A stretch of 64,000 bases of DNA, taken from the NCBI GenBank assembly GCA_021204025.1, contig JAJQAC010000042.1, positions 1-64,000 of the forward strand, written 5' to 3'. This DNA is from Clostridiales bacterium (lineage in GTDB: Bacteria > Bacillota > Clostridia > Lachnospirales > Lachnospiraceae). This document shows, in pieces, positions 51,706 to 60,537 of the stretch. Within the stretch, counting starts at the first letter, position 1; each line of letters begins with the position of its first letter. Made by a program: the position numbers and the translations under genes. Under the pieces are notes generated by a model, which worked only from the letters and a program-made list of their open reading frames with translations, was not told the DNA's origin and made no database searches.

Positions 51706-51834
51706 TGCGTCACCTTGTCAAGATCGAAACGGTTGTTATATTTATATGCGATTAACTGCAAAATCGTTAATGATGTAATAAAGAAAAGAATGTTCGGGAA
51801 TCAACAGATAAGAGATATGCTGTATCATCGATAT

Positions 51835-51863
51835 TTGACGATCTTACTGGAAAATAGTACAAT
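51835..51863 (+). promoter_or_regulatory. lspA promoter
   Basis: TTGACG (51835-51840), a 17 bp spacer and TACAAT (51858-51863). The leader of about 205 bases contains the family B hairpin. Confidence 0.65.
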
Positions 51864-51928
51864 GGTAACAGGTAATAAAAGTGAAGAAACTAAAGTTGAA
51901 GGGATATTATTTGCAGGTCAATATATCA

Positions 51929-52018
51929 GTCCCCTAGAGGAAAAAATATCCGCAGAGGACCGCTACGTGAAAACCTGAGCGCGAGCGGTCCTCGGAGGAT
52001 ATTTTTCCTCTAAGGGAC
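51929..52018. repeat. Palindromic repeat, family B, in the lspA leader
   Basis: Arms 51929-51964 and 51984-52018 are complementary over about 35 bp (outer GTCCC..GGGAC, inner AGGACCGCT/AGCGGTCCT). The loop CGTGAAAACCTGAGCG is also in the 44362 element. The rest of the 51706-52076 gap has only the promoter. Confidence 0.75.
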
Positions 52019-52076
52019 GGACGATTTACCAATAATATTGCTTTAAAAATTTAAAAGAAAGGTAGAATAACCATCT

Positions 52077-52583
52077 ATGATACTGGAAGGAATCATACTC
52101 CTGATTGCCGGCGCGGACCAGGCCGCGAAGAACCGGATCGAACAAATGAAAAATGAGACATTTCCACAGCCATTGGAAAAGACCGGGGGAAAGATCGTCC
52201 TCTATCGCAACCATAACGCGGGTTTTCCGTTTGGTGTCTGCCGGGAACAGCAGCATCTGGTCCGGATGATCCCTGTGATCGTTACTTCCATGCTGGCCGG
52301 TAATTTCTTCTATCTGCAGAAACGCAGAGAACGCCCGGTATATCGCCTGGGGCTTGCCCTGGCGATCGGAGGTTCGCTCAGCAACCTTTATGATCGCATG
52401 GTTCGCCATTATGTAGTCGATTACTTCAGCTTTTCTTTGGGATTTTTAAAGAAAGTAGTTTTCAATCTGGGCGACCTTTTTGTATTTGCAGGATTTGCGG
52501 TTATGGCTGTCCTGGAGATTTTTGAGGAACTTCAGGGCGAAAAAAGGAGCAAAATAAGGGAAAAAAGAGTTAAATGTGAGTAA
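52077..52583 (+). CDS. lspA: Signal peptidase II-like protein
   Basis: A 168-residue membrane protein resembling LspA, the aspartyl protease that cleaves lipoprotein signal peptides. Diagnostic motifs are NHNAGFPFGV, the first catalytic Asp in GGSLSNLYDRMVRHYVVDYF and the second in VFNLGDLFVFAG. It is divergent: the N-terminal membrane segment is short and the usual FNxAD is FNLGD. The ribosome-binding site (AAAGGT) is weak. Lipoproteins encoded in this window (11409, 62473) would be substrates. Confidence 0.8.
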   Translation: MILEGIILLIAGADQAAKNRIEQMKNETFPQPLEKTGGKIVLYRNHNAGFPFGVCREQQHLVRMIPVIVTSMLAGNFFYLQKRRERPVYRLGLALAIGGSLSNLYDRMVRHYVVDYFSFSLGFLKKVVFNLGDLFVFAGFAVMAVLEIFEELQGEKRSKIREKRVKCE

Positions 52584-52589
52584 TAACGA

Positions 52590-52618
52590 TTGACGAATGA
52601 TAAAAAATCGTGTAGAAC
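52590..52618 (+). promoter_or_regulatory. Possible promoter of the CNNM/CorC gene
   Basis: TTGACG (52590-52595), a 17 bp spacer and TAGAAC (52613-52618) preceded by TG. The -10 is weak. Confidence 0.4.
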
Positions 52619-52654
52619 TATAAGAAATATTTTGAAAAGGAGTTTGGTTCTTCT

Positions 52655-53971
52655 ATGTTGGATTCGGGTGACAGTACGGGCATACAAATTACAATTTTGA
52701 TTGTACTGCTTATACTGTCCGCATTTTTTTCATCGGCTGAGACTGCATTGACAACGGTAAACAGGATGCGCATCCGTTCATTGGCGGATGCGGGGGATAA
52801 GAGGGCCGCACGGCTGCTGGAGATCATCGATGACTCAGGGAAAATGCTCGGAGTGATTCTTGTGGGCAATAATATCGTAAATCTGTTTGCGTCATCGCTG
52901 ACGACCGCTCTGACAATCCGCATGTTTGGCAATATGGCGATTGGCATTGCGACTGGTATTCTGACGCTTCTGATCCTGGTATTTGGAGAATTATCTCCCA
53001 AGACGATTGCGTCTCTGTATGCGGAAGAACTGGCTTTAAGATATGTAGGGATCGTCCATATGCTGATGATCGTGCTGACTCCGGTTGTATTCATTGTTAA
53101 CCAATTGTCTCTGGCCTTCCTTTTTTTGCTTCATATTGACCCGAATCGTAAAAAGGAAGCCATTACGGAGGATGAATTACGCACGATCGTGGAGGTGAGC
53201 CATGAGGAGGGCGTTATTGAGACCGAAGAAAAGAAAATGATCAACAATGTGTTTGATTTCGGAGATTCGGTCGCGAAGGATATCATGATCCCGCGGATTG
53301 ACGTGGTATTTGTCAGCGTGGATATCACCTATGAGGAACTGATTGAAGTATTCCGTGAGAATAAATTCACCCGGGTTCCGGTCTACGAGGAGACGACAGA
53401 TAATGTGATCGGCGTAATTAATATGAAGGATATCCTTCTGTTTGATCAGTCGCGGGAGTTCCGGATCCGTGACCTGATGCGTGAGCCGGTTTACACATAC
53501 GAGTATAAAAATCTGTCGGAACTTATGGTAGAGATGCGTAAAACGTCCAATAATTTCGTTATCGTGCTGGACGAGTACGGCGCAACGGCCGGACTGGTTA
53601 CGCTGGAGGATATGCTGGAAGAAATTGTCGGAGAGATCCGGGATGAGTATGATGAAGACGAAGAGGATCTGGTGACAGAGATTGCTCCAGGGGAATATCT
53701 GGTCGACGGTCACGCGAAGCTGGATGATCTGAATGAGCGTCTGGGACTGAAGCTGGAATCGGGAATCTATGATTCCCTGGGCGGACTGATGATCGGTCTG
53801 CTCGGACAGCTCCCGTCGGGCGGCGAGGAAGCGGATTACGAGAACCTCCACCTGACCGTGGAGGAGATGGATAAAAACCGGATCACAAAGATCCGGCTGC
53901 AGATCCGGGAAGCAGAGGAAAATCAGGAAGATAGTGATATTGCAAAGAAAGAGGAGCCGGCGAAGGAATAA
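52655..53971 (+). CDS. CNNM-domain/CBS/CorC_HlyC membrane protein
   Basis: A 438-residue protein of the HlyC/CorC family. The N-terminal CNNM domain has three to four membrane segments (ITILIVLLILSAFFSSAETA, LILVFGELSPKTIAS). Two CBS domains follow (DIMIPRIDVVFVSVD, TRVPVYEETTDNVIGVINMK), then a C-terminal CorC_HlyC domain (GEEADYENLHLTVEEMDKNR). CNNM proteins take part in Mg2+ or other divalent-cation export. It has an acidic end and is followed by a terminator. Confidence 0.9.
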   Translation: MLDSGDSTGIQITILIVLLILSAFFSSAETALTTVNRMRIRSLADAGDKRAARLLEIIDDSGKMLGVILVGNNIVNLFASSLTTALTIRMFGNMAIGIATGILTLLILVFGELSPKTIASLYAEELALRYVGIVHMLMIVLTPVVFIVNQLSLAFLFLLHIDPNRKKEAITEDELRTIVEVSHEEGVIETEEKKMINNVFDFGDSVAKDIMIPRIDVVFVSVDITYEELIEVFRENKFTRVPVYEETTDNVIGVINMKDILLFDQSREFRIRDLMREPVYTYEYKNLSELMVEMRKTSNNFVIVLDEYGATAGLVTLEDMLEEIVGEIRDEYDEDEEDLVTEIAPGEYLVDGHAKLDDLNERLGLKLESGIYDSLGGLMIGLLGQLPSGGEEADYENLHLTVEEMDKNRITKIRLQIREAEENQEDSDIAKKEEPAKE

Positions 53972-53988
53972 TCGCCGGCTTTTTATTT
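53955..53988 (+). terminator. Terminator after the CNNM/CorC gene
   Basis: AGCCGGCGA/TCGCCGGCT, 9 bp, then TTTTATTT. The 5' arm is inside the coding end and the T-tract runs into the family A repeat. Confidence 0.8.
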
Positions 53989-54100
53989 CATGGGAAAGTG
54001 CGTCCCATGAAATAAAAAGTCTCCGACGGATCGCACTGCGGCGGAGTGGAATTATGTCGCTAAAGCGTCTACGCTCCGCTTCGGTCGTTGCTAAGCGTGT
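53982..54100. repeat. Interspersed hairpin repeat, family A copy 2
   Basis: TTTATTTCATGGG (53982-53994) and CCCATGAAATAAA (54004-54016) form a 13 bp stem; then AAAAGTCTCCG and GGAATTATGTCGCTAA (54048-54063). Compared with the copy at 28591, the stem A:T pair has become G:C on both sides. A further hairpin (GTTGCT..GTGTGCCA/TGGCACAC..AGCAAC) lies at 54087-54119. Confidence 0.7.
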
Positions 54101-54174
54101 GCCACTGGCACACAGCAACCCGCGCGGCGAGTATGAGGCGAAAAAGCCGTCTCCTACTCGATCACGAACTATGT

Positions 54175-54534
54175 TTAGCTCATCATCCCTCCCAGTGTTC
54201 CACCGATTACGCAGGAGCCGAATACAGGAAGCATTTTTGCGGTATCGGGGGTTTCTCCATGCGACAGGAAAAAAGACACGGCAAGGAGCACGGCAAAATA
54301 CAGGAATCCCGTGAGCAGTCCCCAGAAAAAGCGGCGCGATCCGATGCGTCTTCCCGCCGTATAGCCTCCTGCGAGGCAGACTGCGCCGTAGACGATCAGA
54401 ATCACTGCATTCATCTGGGTTTCTCTGAGTTTTAGCTTGTAGAGGACAAAAGCGAGAATCAGGATCATGATTCCGGATAAAATATAAGAAATGATCAGGG
54501 AGCGAAGCAGAGTTTTGGGTATGGACAGATTCAT
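54175..54534 (-). CDS. TIGR04086-family membrane protein
   Basis: A 119-residue membrane protein with four hydrophobic helices (SYILSGIMILILAFVLYKLK, NAVILIVYGAVCLAGGYTAG, FFWGLLTGFLYFAVLLAVSF, MLPVFGSCVIGGTLGG). The small glycine-rich helices and length fit the TIGR04086 (YrzE-like) family of Firmicutes, of unknown function. It faces the CNNM gene and diverges from rpsL. Confidence 0.78.
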   Translation of the reverse strand: MNLSIPKTLLRSLIISYILSGIMILILAFVLYKLKLRETQMNAVILIVYGAVCLAGGYTAGRRIGSRRFFWGLLTGFLYFAVLLAVSFFLSHGETPDTAKMLPVFGSCVIGGTLGGMMS

Positions 54535-54591
54535 CAGGCACCTGCCGGGATGGTTTGTTTTATCTTATTCCGGGGGCAGTCGAATTATACG

Positions 54592-54646
54592 AAAGTACGA
54601 AACGGAACAAAGAATTTCGCAAAGTACGGAATCAAAGTACGGAATA
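54592..54646. repeat. AAAGTACG direct repeats upstream of the str promoter
   Basis: AAAGTACG occurs at 54592, 54620 and 54634, spaced 28 and 14 bp, the last two as CAAAGTACGGAAT. The array ends 16 bp before the -35 of rpsL. Confidence 0.6.
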
Positions 54647-54661
54647 AAATGAAAAAGAGCC

Positions 54662-54690
54662 TTGACACTTCTCAGACCGGCGGATATAAT
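54662..54690 (+). promoter_or_regulatory. str operon promoter
   Basis: Consensus TTGACA (54662-54667), a 17 bp spacer and consensus TATAAT (54685-54690). The leader to rpsL is about 90 bases. Confidence 0.85.
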
Positions 54691-54697
54691 GATATGG

Positions 54698-54732
54698 CGT
54701 GCGAAAATGTGACGGATGCACATTTTTGCGTG
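54698..54732 (+). promoter_or_regulatory. Hairpin at the 5' end of the rpsL leader
   Basis: CGTGCGAAAATGTG and CACATTTTTGCGTG form a 14 bp stem with three G:U pairs around a seven-base loop, right at the predicted transcript start. It could protect the mRNA or take part in autoregulation. Confidence 0.5.
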
Positions 54733-54785
54733 TGATAAGCTGCATTTACAGCAACCACAGACAATATCACAGGAGGTGAAAAAGA

Positions 54786-55205
54786 ATGCCAACATTTAAC
54801 CAGCTTGTAAGAAAGGGCAGACAGACATCGGTTAAGAAGTCTACGGCGCCGGCTCTGCAGAGAAGTTTCAACTCTTTACAGAAACGCATGGTAAACAGTT
54901 CTTCCCCTCAGAAGAGAGGCGTTTGTACCGCAGTTAAGACTGCTACCCCGAAAAAGCCGAACTCCGCGCTTCGTAAGATCGCAAGAGTACGTCTTTCCAA
55001 CGGTATCGAGGTTACCAGCTATATTCCGGGTGAGGGACACAACCTTCAGGAGCATAGCGTGGTTCTGATCCGTGGCGGCAGAGTAAAAGATCTGCCCGGT
55101 ACCAGATATCATATTATCAGAGGTACGCTGGATACCGCGGGTGTGGCAAAGCGTCAGCAGGCCCGTTCGAAGTACGGCGCGAAGAAGCCGAAAGCGAAGA
55201 AGTAA
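54786..55205 (+). CDS. rpsL: 30S ribosomal protein S12
   Basis: A 139-residue uS12, which guards decoding accuracy in the A site. [11 protein letters not shown] opens the protein, and [17 protein letters not shown] and [17 protein letters not shown] are the universally conserved loops. The lysines equivalent to E. coli K42 and K87 are present, so the sequence predicts streptomycin sensitivity at this target. The RBS AGGAGGTG is perfect. It is the first gene of the str operon. Confidence 0.99.
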   Translation: MPTFNQLVRKGRQTSVKKSTAPALQRSFNSLQKRMVNSSSPQKRGVCTAVKTATPKKPNSALRKIARVRLSNGIEVTSYIPGEGHNLQEHSVVLIRGGRVKDLPGTRYHIIRGTLDTAGVAKRQQARSKYGAKKPKAKK

Positions 55206-55381
55206 TCCGCTGACTGCGAGACAGTCGCAAGAGTACCACTAACAGCAGTGAAATGAAGTTAGTGCCGGTGATATTGGCCTGTAGGTTGCAGGAGATAGAA
55301 GGACCGTGCGCGAACACATTTTCAGGAATGATTGTGAGTACCGATGAATTAATCCGATTATGATTAAGGAGGGAAGTTAAC

Positions 55382-55852
55382 GTGCCACGTAGAGGACATA
55401 TTCAGAAAAGAGATGTATTGGCAGATCCGTTATACAACAATAAGGTTGTAACCAAGCTGATCAATAACATCATGCTGGACGGCAAGAAGGGTGTCGCCCA
55501 GAAGATCGTATATGGCGCATTCGAGAAGGTCGAAGAAAAGACCGGAAAGCCGGCCATTGAGGTCTTTGAAGAAGCAATGAACAACATTATGCCGGTTCTG
55601 GAAGTTAAGGCAAAACGTATCGGCGGCGCCACCTATCAGGTGCCGATCGAGGTAAGACCGGAGAGACGGCAGACCCTGGCGCTCCGTTGGCTTACGATGT
55701 TCTCCCGCAAGAGATCAGAGAAGACCCAGGAAGCCAGACTTGCAAATGAAATTATGGATGCGGCAAACAATACCGGCGCATCTGTCAAGAGAAAAGAAGA
55801 AATGCACAGAATGGCGGAAGCAAACAAGGCATTCTCTCATTTCAGATTTTAA
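55382..55852 (+). CDS. rpsG: 30S ribosomal protein S7
   Basis: A 156-residue uS7, the primary 16S rRNA 3'-domain binder. [20 protein letters not shown] starts it, and [20 protein letters not shown] and [20 protein letters not shown] are diagnostic. The start is GTG 55382 behind AAGGAGGG. In many bacteria S7 represses its own operon. The 176 bp gap after rpsL has no clear promoter. Confidence 0.99.
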   Translation: MPRRGHIQKRDVLADPLYNNKVVTKLINNIMLDGKKGVAQKIVYGAFEKVEEKTGKPAIEVFEEAMNNIMPVLEVKAKRIGGATYQVPIEVRPERRQTLALRWLTMFSRKRSEKTQEARLANEIMDAANNTGASVKRKEEMHRMAEANKAFSHFRF

Positions 55853-55868
55853 TTAGGAGGACGAAGCT

Positions 55869-57986
55869 TTGGCTGGAAGAGAATATCCGTTGGAGAGAAC
55901 CAGAAATATCGGTATTATGGCTCATATTGATGCTGGTAAGACCACGTTGACTGAGCGTATCCTGTATTATACTGGCGTAAACTACAAGATCGGGGATACT
56001 CATGAAGGTACGGCTACCATGGACTGGATGGCTCAGGAGCAGGAGCGTGGTATCACGATCACTTCAGCGGCTACCACCTGTCATTGGACACATGAGGATC
56101 ATCATAAACCGGCGCCCGGCGCTCTGGAGCATCGTATCAATATTATTGATACCCCAGGCCATGTGGACTTTACGGTTGAGGTCGAACGCTCTCTGCGTGT
56201 ACTGGACGGCGCTGTCGGCGTCTTCTGTGCGAAAGGCGGCGTAGAGCCTCAGTCCGAGAATGTATGGCGTCAGGCTGACACCTACAATGTACCCCGTATG
56301 GCATTTATCAACAAGATGGACATCCTGGGCGCGGATTTTTATGGTGCGGTAGAACAGATTCGTACCAGACTCGGCAAGAATGCGATTATTCTGCAGCTGC
56401 CGATCGGTAAGGAAAATGATTTTGTGGGAATTATCGATCTGTTCGAGATGGAAGCCTATTATTATAATGATGATAAGGGCGACGATATCACGATCAAAGA
56501 AATTCCGGATGATATGAAGGAAGATGCGGAACTGTATCGTACTGAGCTGATCGAGAAGATCTGCGAGCTGGATGACGACCTGATGATGCAGTATCTGGAG
56601 GATGGAGAGGAGCCTTCTGTTGAGGATATGAAGAGGGTTCTGAGAAAGGCCACCTGTGAGTGTACCGCTGTTCCGGTATGCTGCGGCAGTGCGTATAGGA
56701 ATAAGGGCGTTCAGAAACTTCTGGATGCGATTATTGACTATATGCCGGCTCCGACAGACATTCCGTCCATTAAAGGTGTTGACCTGGATGGCAATGAAGT
56801 GGAGAGACATTCTTCTGATGAAGAGCTGTTTTCCGCACTGGCATTTAAGATTATGACAGACCCGTTTGTAGGTAAACTGGCGTATTTCCGTGTTTATTCC
56901 GGTACGGTGAACTCGGGTTCCTATGTGCTGAATGCTACGAAGGGTAAGAAAGAGCGTGTAGGGCGTCTGCTCCAGATGCACGCAAATAAGAGACAGGAAC
57001 TGGAAAAGGTTTATTCCGGTGATATCGCTGCTGCCGTTGGCTTTAAGGGAACGACGACCGGCGATACCATCTGCGATGAGCAGCATCCGGTAATCCTGGA
57101 ATCCATGGAGTTCCCGGAGCCGGTTATCGATATCGCGATCGAGCCGAAGACCAAAGCAGGTCAGGGCAAGATGGGCGAGGCACTTGCAAAACTGGCGGAG
57201 GAAGATCCGACTTTCCGTGCAAGGACAGATCAGGAGACCGGACAGACCATTATCTCCGGTATGGGTGAGCTGCATCTGGAGATTATCGTCGACCGTCTGC
57301 TGCGTGAGTTTAATGTAGAGGCGAACGTCGGCGCTCCGCAGGTAGCCTATAAGGAAGCATTTACACAGGCAGTTGATGTGGACAGCAAGTATGCGAAGCA
57401 GTCTGGCGGACGTGGTCAGTATGGTCATTGTAAGGTGAAATTCGAGCCGATGGATCCGAACGCAGAGGAGACCTTCAAGTTCGAGTCTACGGTTGTCGGC
57501 GGCGCGATTCCAAAGGAATATATCCCGGCAGTCGGCGAAGGCATCGAGGAGGCTACTCATACCGGTATCCTTGCCGGATTCCCAGTGTTGGGTGTTTCCG
57601 CAAATGTCTATGATGGTTCCTATCATGAGGTTGACTCCAGTGAGATGGCTTTCCATATTGCCGGTTCTATGGCATTTAAGAAAGCAATGGAGAAAGCAAA
57701 TCCGGTTCTGCTCGAGCCGATCATGAAGGTCGAGGTTACGATGCCGGAGGAGTATATGGGTGATGTTATCGGCGATATCAACTCCCGCCGCGGCCGGATC
57801 GAAGGTATGGATGACGTAGGCGGCGGCAAGATGGTTCGCGGATATGTACCGCTGGCGGAGATGTTCGGTTATTCGACGGATCTTCGTTCGAAGACCCAGG
57901 GACGTGGCAACTACTCCATGTTCTTTGAGAGATACGAACAGGTGCCGAAGAGCCTGCAGGAGAAGATTATCAACGATCACAAGTGA
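55869..57986 (+). CDS. fusA: Elongation factor G
   Basis: A 705-residue GTPase that drives ribosomal translocation. G1 is [16 protein letters not shown]2 region [21 protein letters not shown]3 DTPGHVDF, G4 NKMD, and [10 protein letters not shown]. Domains II-V follow, with the domain IV tip region ([16 protein letters not shown]). The start is TTG 55869 behind TAGGAGGACG, 16 bp after rpsG. It is the fusidic-acid target. Confidence 0.98.
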   Translation: MAGREYPLERTRNIGIMAHIDAGKTTLTERILYYTGVNYKIGDTHEGTATMDWMAQEQERGITITSAATTCHWTHEDHHKPAPGALEHRINIIDTPGHVDFTVEVERSLRVLDGAVGVFCAKGGVEPQSENVWRQADTYNVPRMAFINKMDILGADFYGAVEQIRTRLGKNAIILQLPIGKENDFVGIIDLFEMEAYYYNDDKGDDITIKEIPDDMKEDAELYRTELIEKICELDDDLMMQYLEDGEEPSVEDMKRVLRKATCECTAVPVCCGSAYRNKGVQKLLDAIIDYMPAPTDIPSIKGVDLDGNEVERHSSDEELFSALAFKIMTDPFVGKLAYFRVYSGTVNSGSYVLNATKGKKERVGRLLQMHANKRQELEKVYSGDIAAAVGFKGTTTGDTICDEQHPVILESMEFPEPVIDIAIEPKTKAGQGKMGEALAKLAEEDPTFRARTDQETGQTIISGMGELHLEIIVDRLLREFNVEANVGAPQVAYKEAFTQAVDVDSKYAKQSGGRGQYGHCKVKFEPMDPNAEETFKFESTVVGGAIPKEYIPAVGEGIEEATHTGILAGFPVLGVSANVYDGSYHEVDSSEMAFHIAGSMAFKKAMEKANPVLLEPIMKVEVTMPEEYMGDVIGDINSRRGRIEGMDDVGGGKMVRGYVPLAEMFGYSTDLRSKTQGRGNYSMFFERYEQVPKSLQEKIINDHK

Positions 57987-58123
57987 TTTGAGTCATAACA
58001 GGGGCATGGCTGCATGAAAATGATGAAGTTTTGTTTTCTGGCATGCGGTCGGCGCCTGGATAAACAAAAGGAATTGTCTGCGAAAAAAATCCGACGATTC
58101 CTGCTGGTAAAAAAGAATTGGGC

Positions 58124-58152
58124 TTGAAAATATTGCATAAATAGCATATAAT
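58124..58152 (+). promoter_or_regulatory. tuf promoter
   Basis: TTGAAA (58124-58129), a 17 bp spacer and TATAAT (58147-58152) in the 228 bp fusA-tuf gap. A small GC hairpin TGGCCC-GGA-GGGCCA at 58179-58193 precedes the RBS. Confidence 0.7.
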
Positions 58153-58214
58153 TAAGAACAGCCTGAGATTAAAGAGAATGGCCCGGAGGGCCAGTTTAAG
58201 GAGGACGTCATAAA

Positions 58215-59408
58215 ATGGCAAAAGCAAAGTTTGAAAGAACTAAACCGCATTGTAACATTGGTACTATCGGCCACGTAGACCATGGTAAAACCACTCTGAC
58301 TGCAGCGATTACCAAAACTCTTAATCAGAGAAATGGCACGGGCGAGGCTGTCGCATTCGATATGATCGATAAGGCTCCGGAGGAGAGAGAGCGTGGAATC
58401 ACGATCTCTACCGCGCATGTAGAGTATGAGACTGCTAAAAGACATTACGCACATGTTGACTGCCCAGGTCATGCTGACTATGTAAAGAACATGATCACCG
58501 GCGCAGCTCAGATGGACGGCGCTATCCTTGTTGTAGCAGCTACCGATGGTGTTATGGCTCAGACTCGTGAGCATATCCTTCTGGCTCGTCAGGTAGGCGT
58601 TCCGTATATCGTAGTATTCATGAACAAGTGCGATATGGTAGATGATGAAGAACTGCTTGAGCTGGTAGACATGGAGATCCGTGAGCTGCTGAACGAGTAT
58701 GAGTTCCCGGGCGATGACACCCCGATTATCCAGGGTTCCGCTCTGAAGGCTCTTGAGGACTGCACCGGCGAGTGGGGCGACAAGATCATGGAACTGATGG
58801 ACGCTGTTGACGAGTGGGTTCCGGATCCGGTTCGTGAGACTGATAAGCCGTTCCTGATGCCTGTAGAGGATGTATTTACGATTACCGGTCGTGGTACCGT
58901 TGCTACCGGCCGTGTAGAGCGTGGTACTCTGCATCTGAACGATGAAGTTGAAATCATGGGTATCAAGGAAGAGTCCCGTAAGACCGTTGCAACCGGTATC
59001 GAGATGTTCCGTAAGCTGCTTGACGAGGCTCAGGCTGGTGATAACATCGGCGTTCTGCTTCGTGGCGTTCAGAGAACCGAGATCGAGCGTGGTCAGGTTA
59101 TCGTTAAGCCGGGCAGCGTAAAGTGCCACAACAAGTTCACTGGCCAGGTTTATGTACTGACCAAGGACGAGGGTGGTCGTCATACTCCGTTCTTCAACAA
59201 CTATCGTCCGCAGTTCTATTTCAGAACTACCGACGTTACCGGCGTTTGCGAGCTTCCGGAAGGCGTTGAGATGTGCATGCCTGGTGATAACGTAGAGATC
59301 ACCGTAGAGCTGATCCATCCGGTTGCTATGGAGCAGGGTCTTCGTTTCGCTATCCGTGAGGGTGGACGTACCGTAGGATCCGGCCGTGTTGCTACCGTTA
59401 TCGAGTAA
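58215..59408 (+). CDS. tuf: Elongation factor Tu
   Basis: A 397-residue GTPase delivering aminoacyl-tRNA to the ribosome. G1 is [14 protein letters not shown], switch [18 protein letters not shown]3 [14 protein letters not shown]4 NKCD, and GSALKAL. Domains II and III follow, ending in [10 protein letters not shown]. Codon use is strongly optimised (for example GTT, GGT, CGT), as expected of a very highly expressed gene. It has its own promoter and terminator. Confidence 0.99.
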   Translation: MAKAKFERTKPHCNIGTIGHVDHGKTTLTAAITKTLNQRNGTGEAVAFDMIDKAPEERERGITISTAHVEYETAKRHYAHVDCPGHADYVKNMITGAAQMDGAILVVAATDGVMAQTREHILLARQVGVPYIVVFMNKCDMVDDEELLELVDMEIRELLNEYEFPGDDTPIIQGSALKALEDCTGEWGDKIMELMDAVDEWVPDPVRETDKPFLMPVEDVFTITGRGTVATGRVERGTLHLNDEVEIMGIKEESRKTVATGIEMFRKLLDEAQAGDNIGVLLRGVQRTEIERGQVIVKPGSVKCHNKFTGQVYVLTKDEGGRHTPFFNNYRPQFYFRTTDVTGVCELPEGVEMCMPGDNVEITVELIHPVAMEQGLRFAIREGGRTVGSGRVATVIE

Positions 59409-59430
59409 TCGACTGTTATTCAGTAAAATT

Positions 59431-59464
59431 AAGCCTTCCGAGGATTTCTTCGGAGGGCTTTTTA
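59431..59464 (+). terminator. tuf terminator
   Basis: AAGCCTTCCGA/TTCGGAGGGCTT stem with a small loop, then TTTTT. Confidence 0.9.
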
Positions 59465-59539
59465 AAATACAGGAAGATGAAAATGCCGCTAAAATTATAT
59501 AGATGGGAATAAGTGTTTGAAAGGCGGATAGAATAGAAG

Positions 59540-59568
59540 TAGATATTTTTAAAATTATATGTTAGAAT
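59540..59568 (+). promoter_or_regulatory. Promoter of the toxin-partner-chaperone cassette
   Basis: TAGATA (59540-59545), a 17 bp spacer and an extended -10 TGT-TAGAAT (59563-59568), in AT-rich DNA after the tuf terminator. Confidence 0.5.
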
Positions 59569-59614
59569 GTAGCTGTATTGGAAACCCATATAAGATGCTG
59601 AATAAGGTGTATAT

Positions 59615-60211
59615 ATGCATAGTATGCTTCGTGCGCCAATTTTGGGAGAAGAGGACTGGCGAATGGAGTCAAAAGCTATTTTATATCATAGTAACAAAGA
59701 AGATGAATGCAAGAGATTTATTTCTGAAAAAGATTATTTAATTGTTAGCAAAAATAATAAAGACGATATATGGCTTGGGAAAGGCATGTATTTTTGGGAT
59801 AATAGGGGCAATGTTGATTGGTGGAATAAAAAACAGGTGAAAAGACATCCGGAAGATATATTTTCTATTATAGTTGCAAATGTAAATTTGGAAGGTCTTC
59901 TTGATTTAACAGATATTGAAATTTATGAGAAACTGGAGGAATTGTGGATAACTATATGCAAGAAGGCAAAGTTGAATGTGAATAAACCTTTAGGAAATAA
60001 GCTGAACTATTTGATGGATATAGAAAAATACAGTATAGTGTATTCTGTGATAAAAGTTTATGGAAAGTATAACAGGACGCCAAGTGATGGAATATTTAAA
60101 TTTGATTATAAAACAGATAGGGCAGAACCTACAATAGGGGTTAAATGTATATATAATGTTATGAGTGCAGATTGTATTATAGAAAAAGAATATTTGATTA
60201 AGGAGGGATAA
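59615..60211 (+). CDS. Putative ADP-ribosyltransferase-like toxin (CmdT-like)
   Basis: A 198-residue cytoplasmic protein. Near residue 22, AILYHSN could be the His strand of an ART fold. Near 55, WLGKGMYFWDNRGNVDWW resembles the GxGxYxW-type second motif of DUF3990/ART-like toxins. A candidate third Glu is not obvious. It heads an AT-rich set of three genes whose last member is a SecB-like chaperone, the composition of CmdTAC, where an mRNA ADP-ribosyltransferase toxin is held by antitoxin and chaperone. ATG 59615 has AAGGTG 7 bp upstream; ATG 59663 is the alternative. The ART assignment is tentative; the toxin role is from context. Confidence 0.5.
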   Translation: MHSMLRAPILGEEDWRMESKAILYHSNKEDECKRFISEKDYLIVSKNNKDDIWLGKGMYFWDNRGNVDWWNKKQVKRHPEDIFSIIVANVNLEGLLDLTDIEIYEKLEELWITICKKAKLNVNKPLGNKLNYLMDIEKYSIVYSVIKVYGKYNRTPSDGIFKFDYKTDRAEPTIGVKCIYNVMSADCIIEKEYLIKEG

Positions 60212-60213
60212 TG

Positions 60214-60528
60214 ATGAATAAGAAGGATAGTTTAAAGTTCTTACAAAGTTGTATTGATATGATTGAAAGTGCATCAGAAGAAGATGTTCAAATGTTTCAA
60301 AAGAAATATGAGAGGCATTGTATAGAACCGAAGACATTTCCTGAATTTGAATTGATTCCGCCTGTTGATTTAGACCCAGTGAAAGTGGAATGCGTAGAAA
60401 AGAGTACGATGATACTTCCGGAAAGCAGCATACTTCAGGAACATAGTGAAATGAAACAGATTTATTATTTTGGAAAATTACAAATTAAGAATAGTCAAGA
60501 AATTGAAAATGCGGCATTTGCGGCTTAA
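60214..60528 (+). CDS. Small protein between toxin and chaperone genes, candidate antitoxin
   Basis: A 104-residue acidic protein of no known domain. The N-terminal half is helical (KDSLKFLQSCIDMIESASEE). The second half is extended and Pro-rich (PEFELIPPVDLDP) and ends in hydrophobic residues (EIENAAFAA). A disordered tail recognised by a SecB-like chaperone is the expected form of an antitoxin in a chaperone-controlled system. ATG 60214 follows AGGAGGG by 6 bp and the upstream stop abuts it. Its role is inferred only from position. Confidence 0.5.
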   Translation: MNKKDSLKFLQSCIDMIESASEEDVQMFQKKYERHCIEPKTFPEFELIPPVDLDPVKVECVEKSTMILPESSILQEHSEMKQIYYFGKLQIKNSQEIENAAFAA

Positions 60529-60537
60529 AGGAGTAAT

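Noticed and set aside
51640-51978. 112-codon plus-strand frame before lspA
   Set aside because: It overlaps the subtilase start, the lspA promoter and the family B hairpin; no family match.
53177-54541. 454-codon minus-strand frame spanning the CNNM gene and the TIGR04086 gene
   Set aside because: It overlaps two well-supported genes and a repeat, and the product has no recognisable domain.
56064-57980. 638-codon open frame on the minus strand
   Set aside because: It is the antisense shadow of fusA, caused by strong codon bias; no ribosome-binding site and no family-like sequence.
58152-59318. 388-codon open frame on the minus strand
   Set aside because: Antisense of tuf; no plausible start context.
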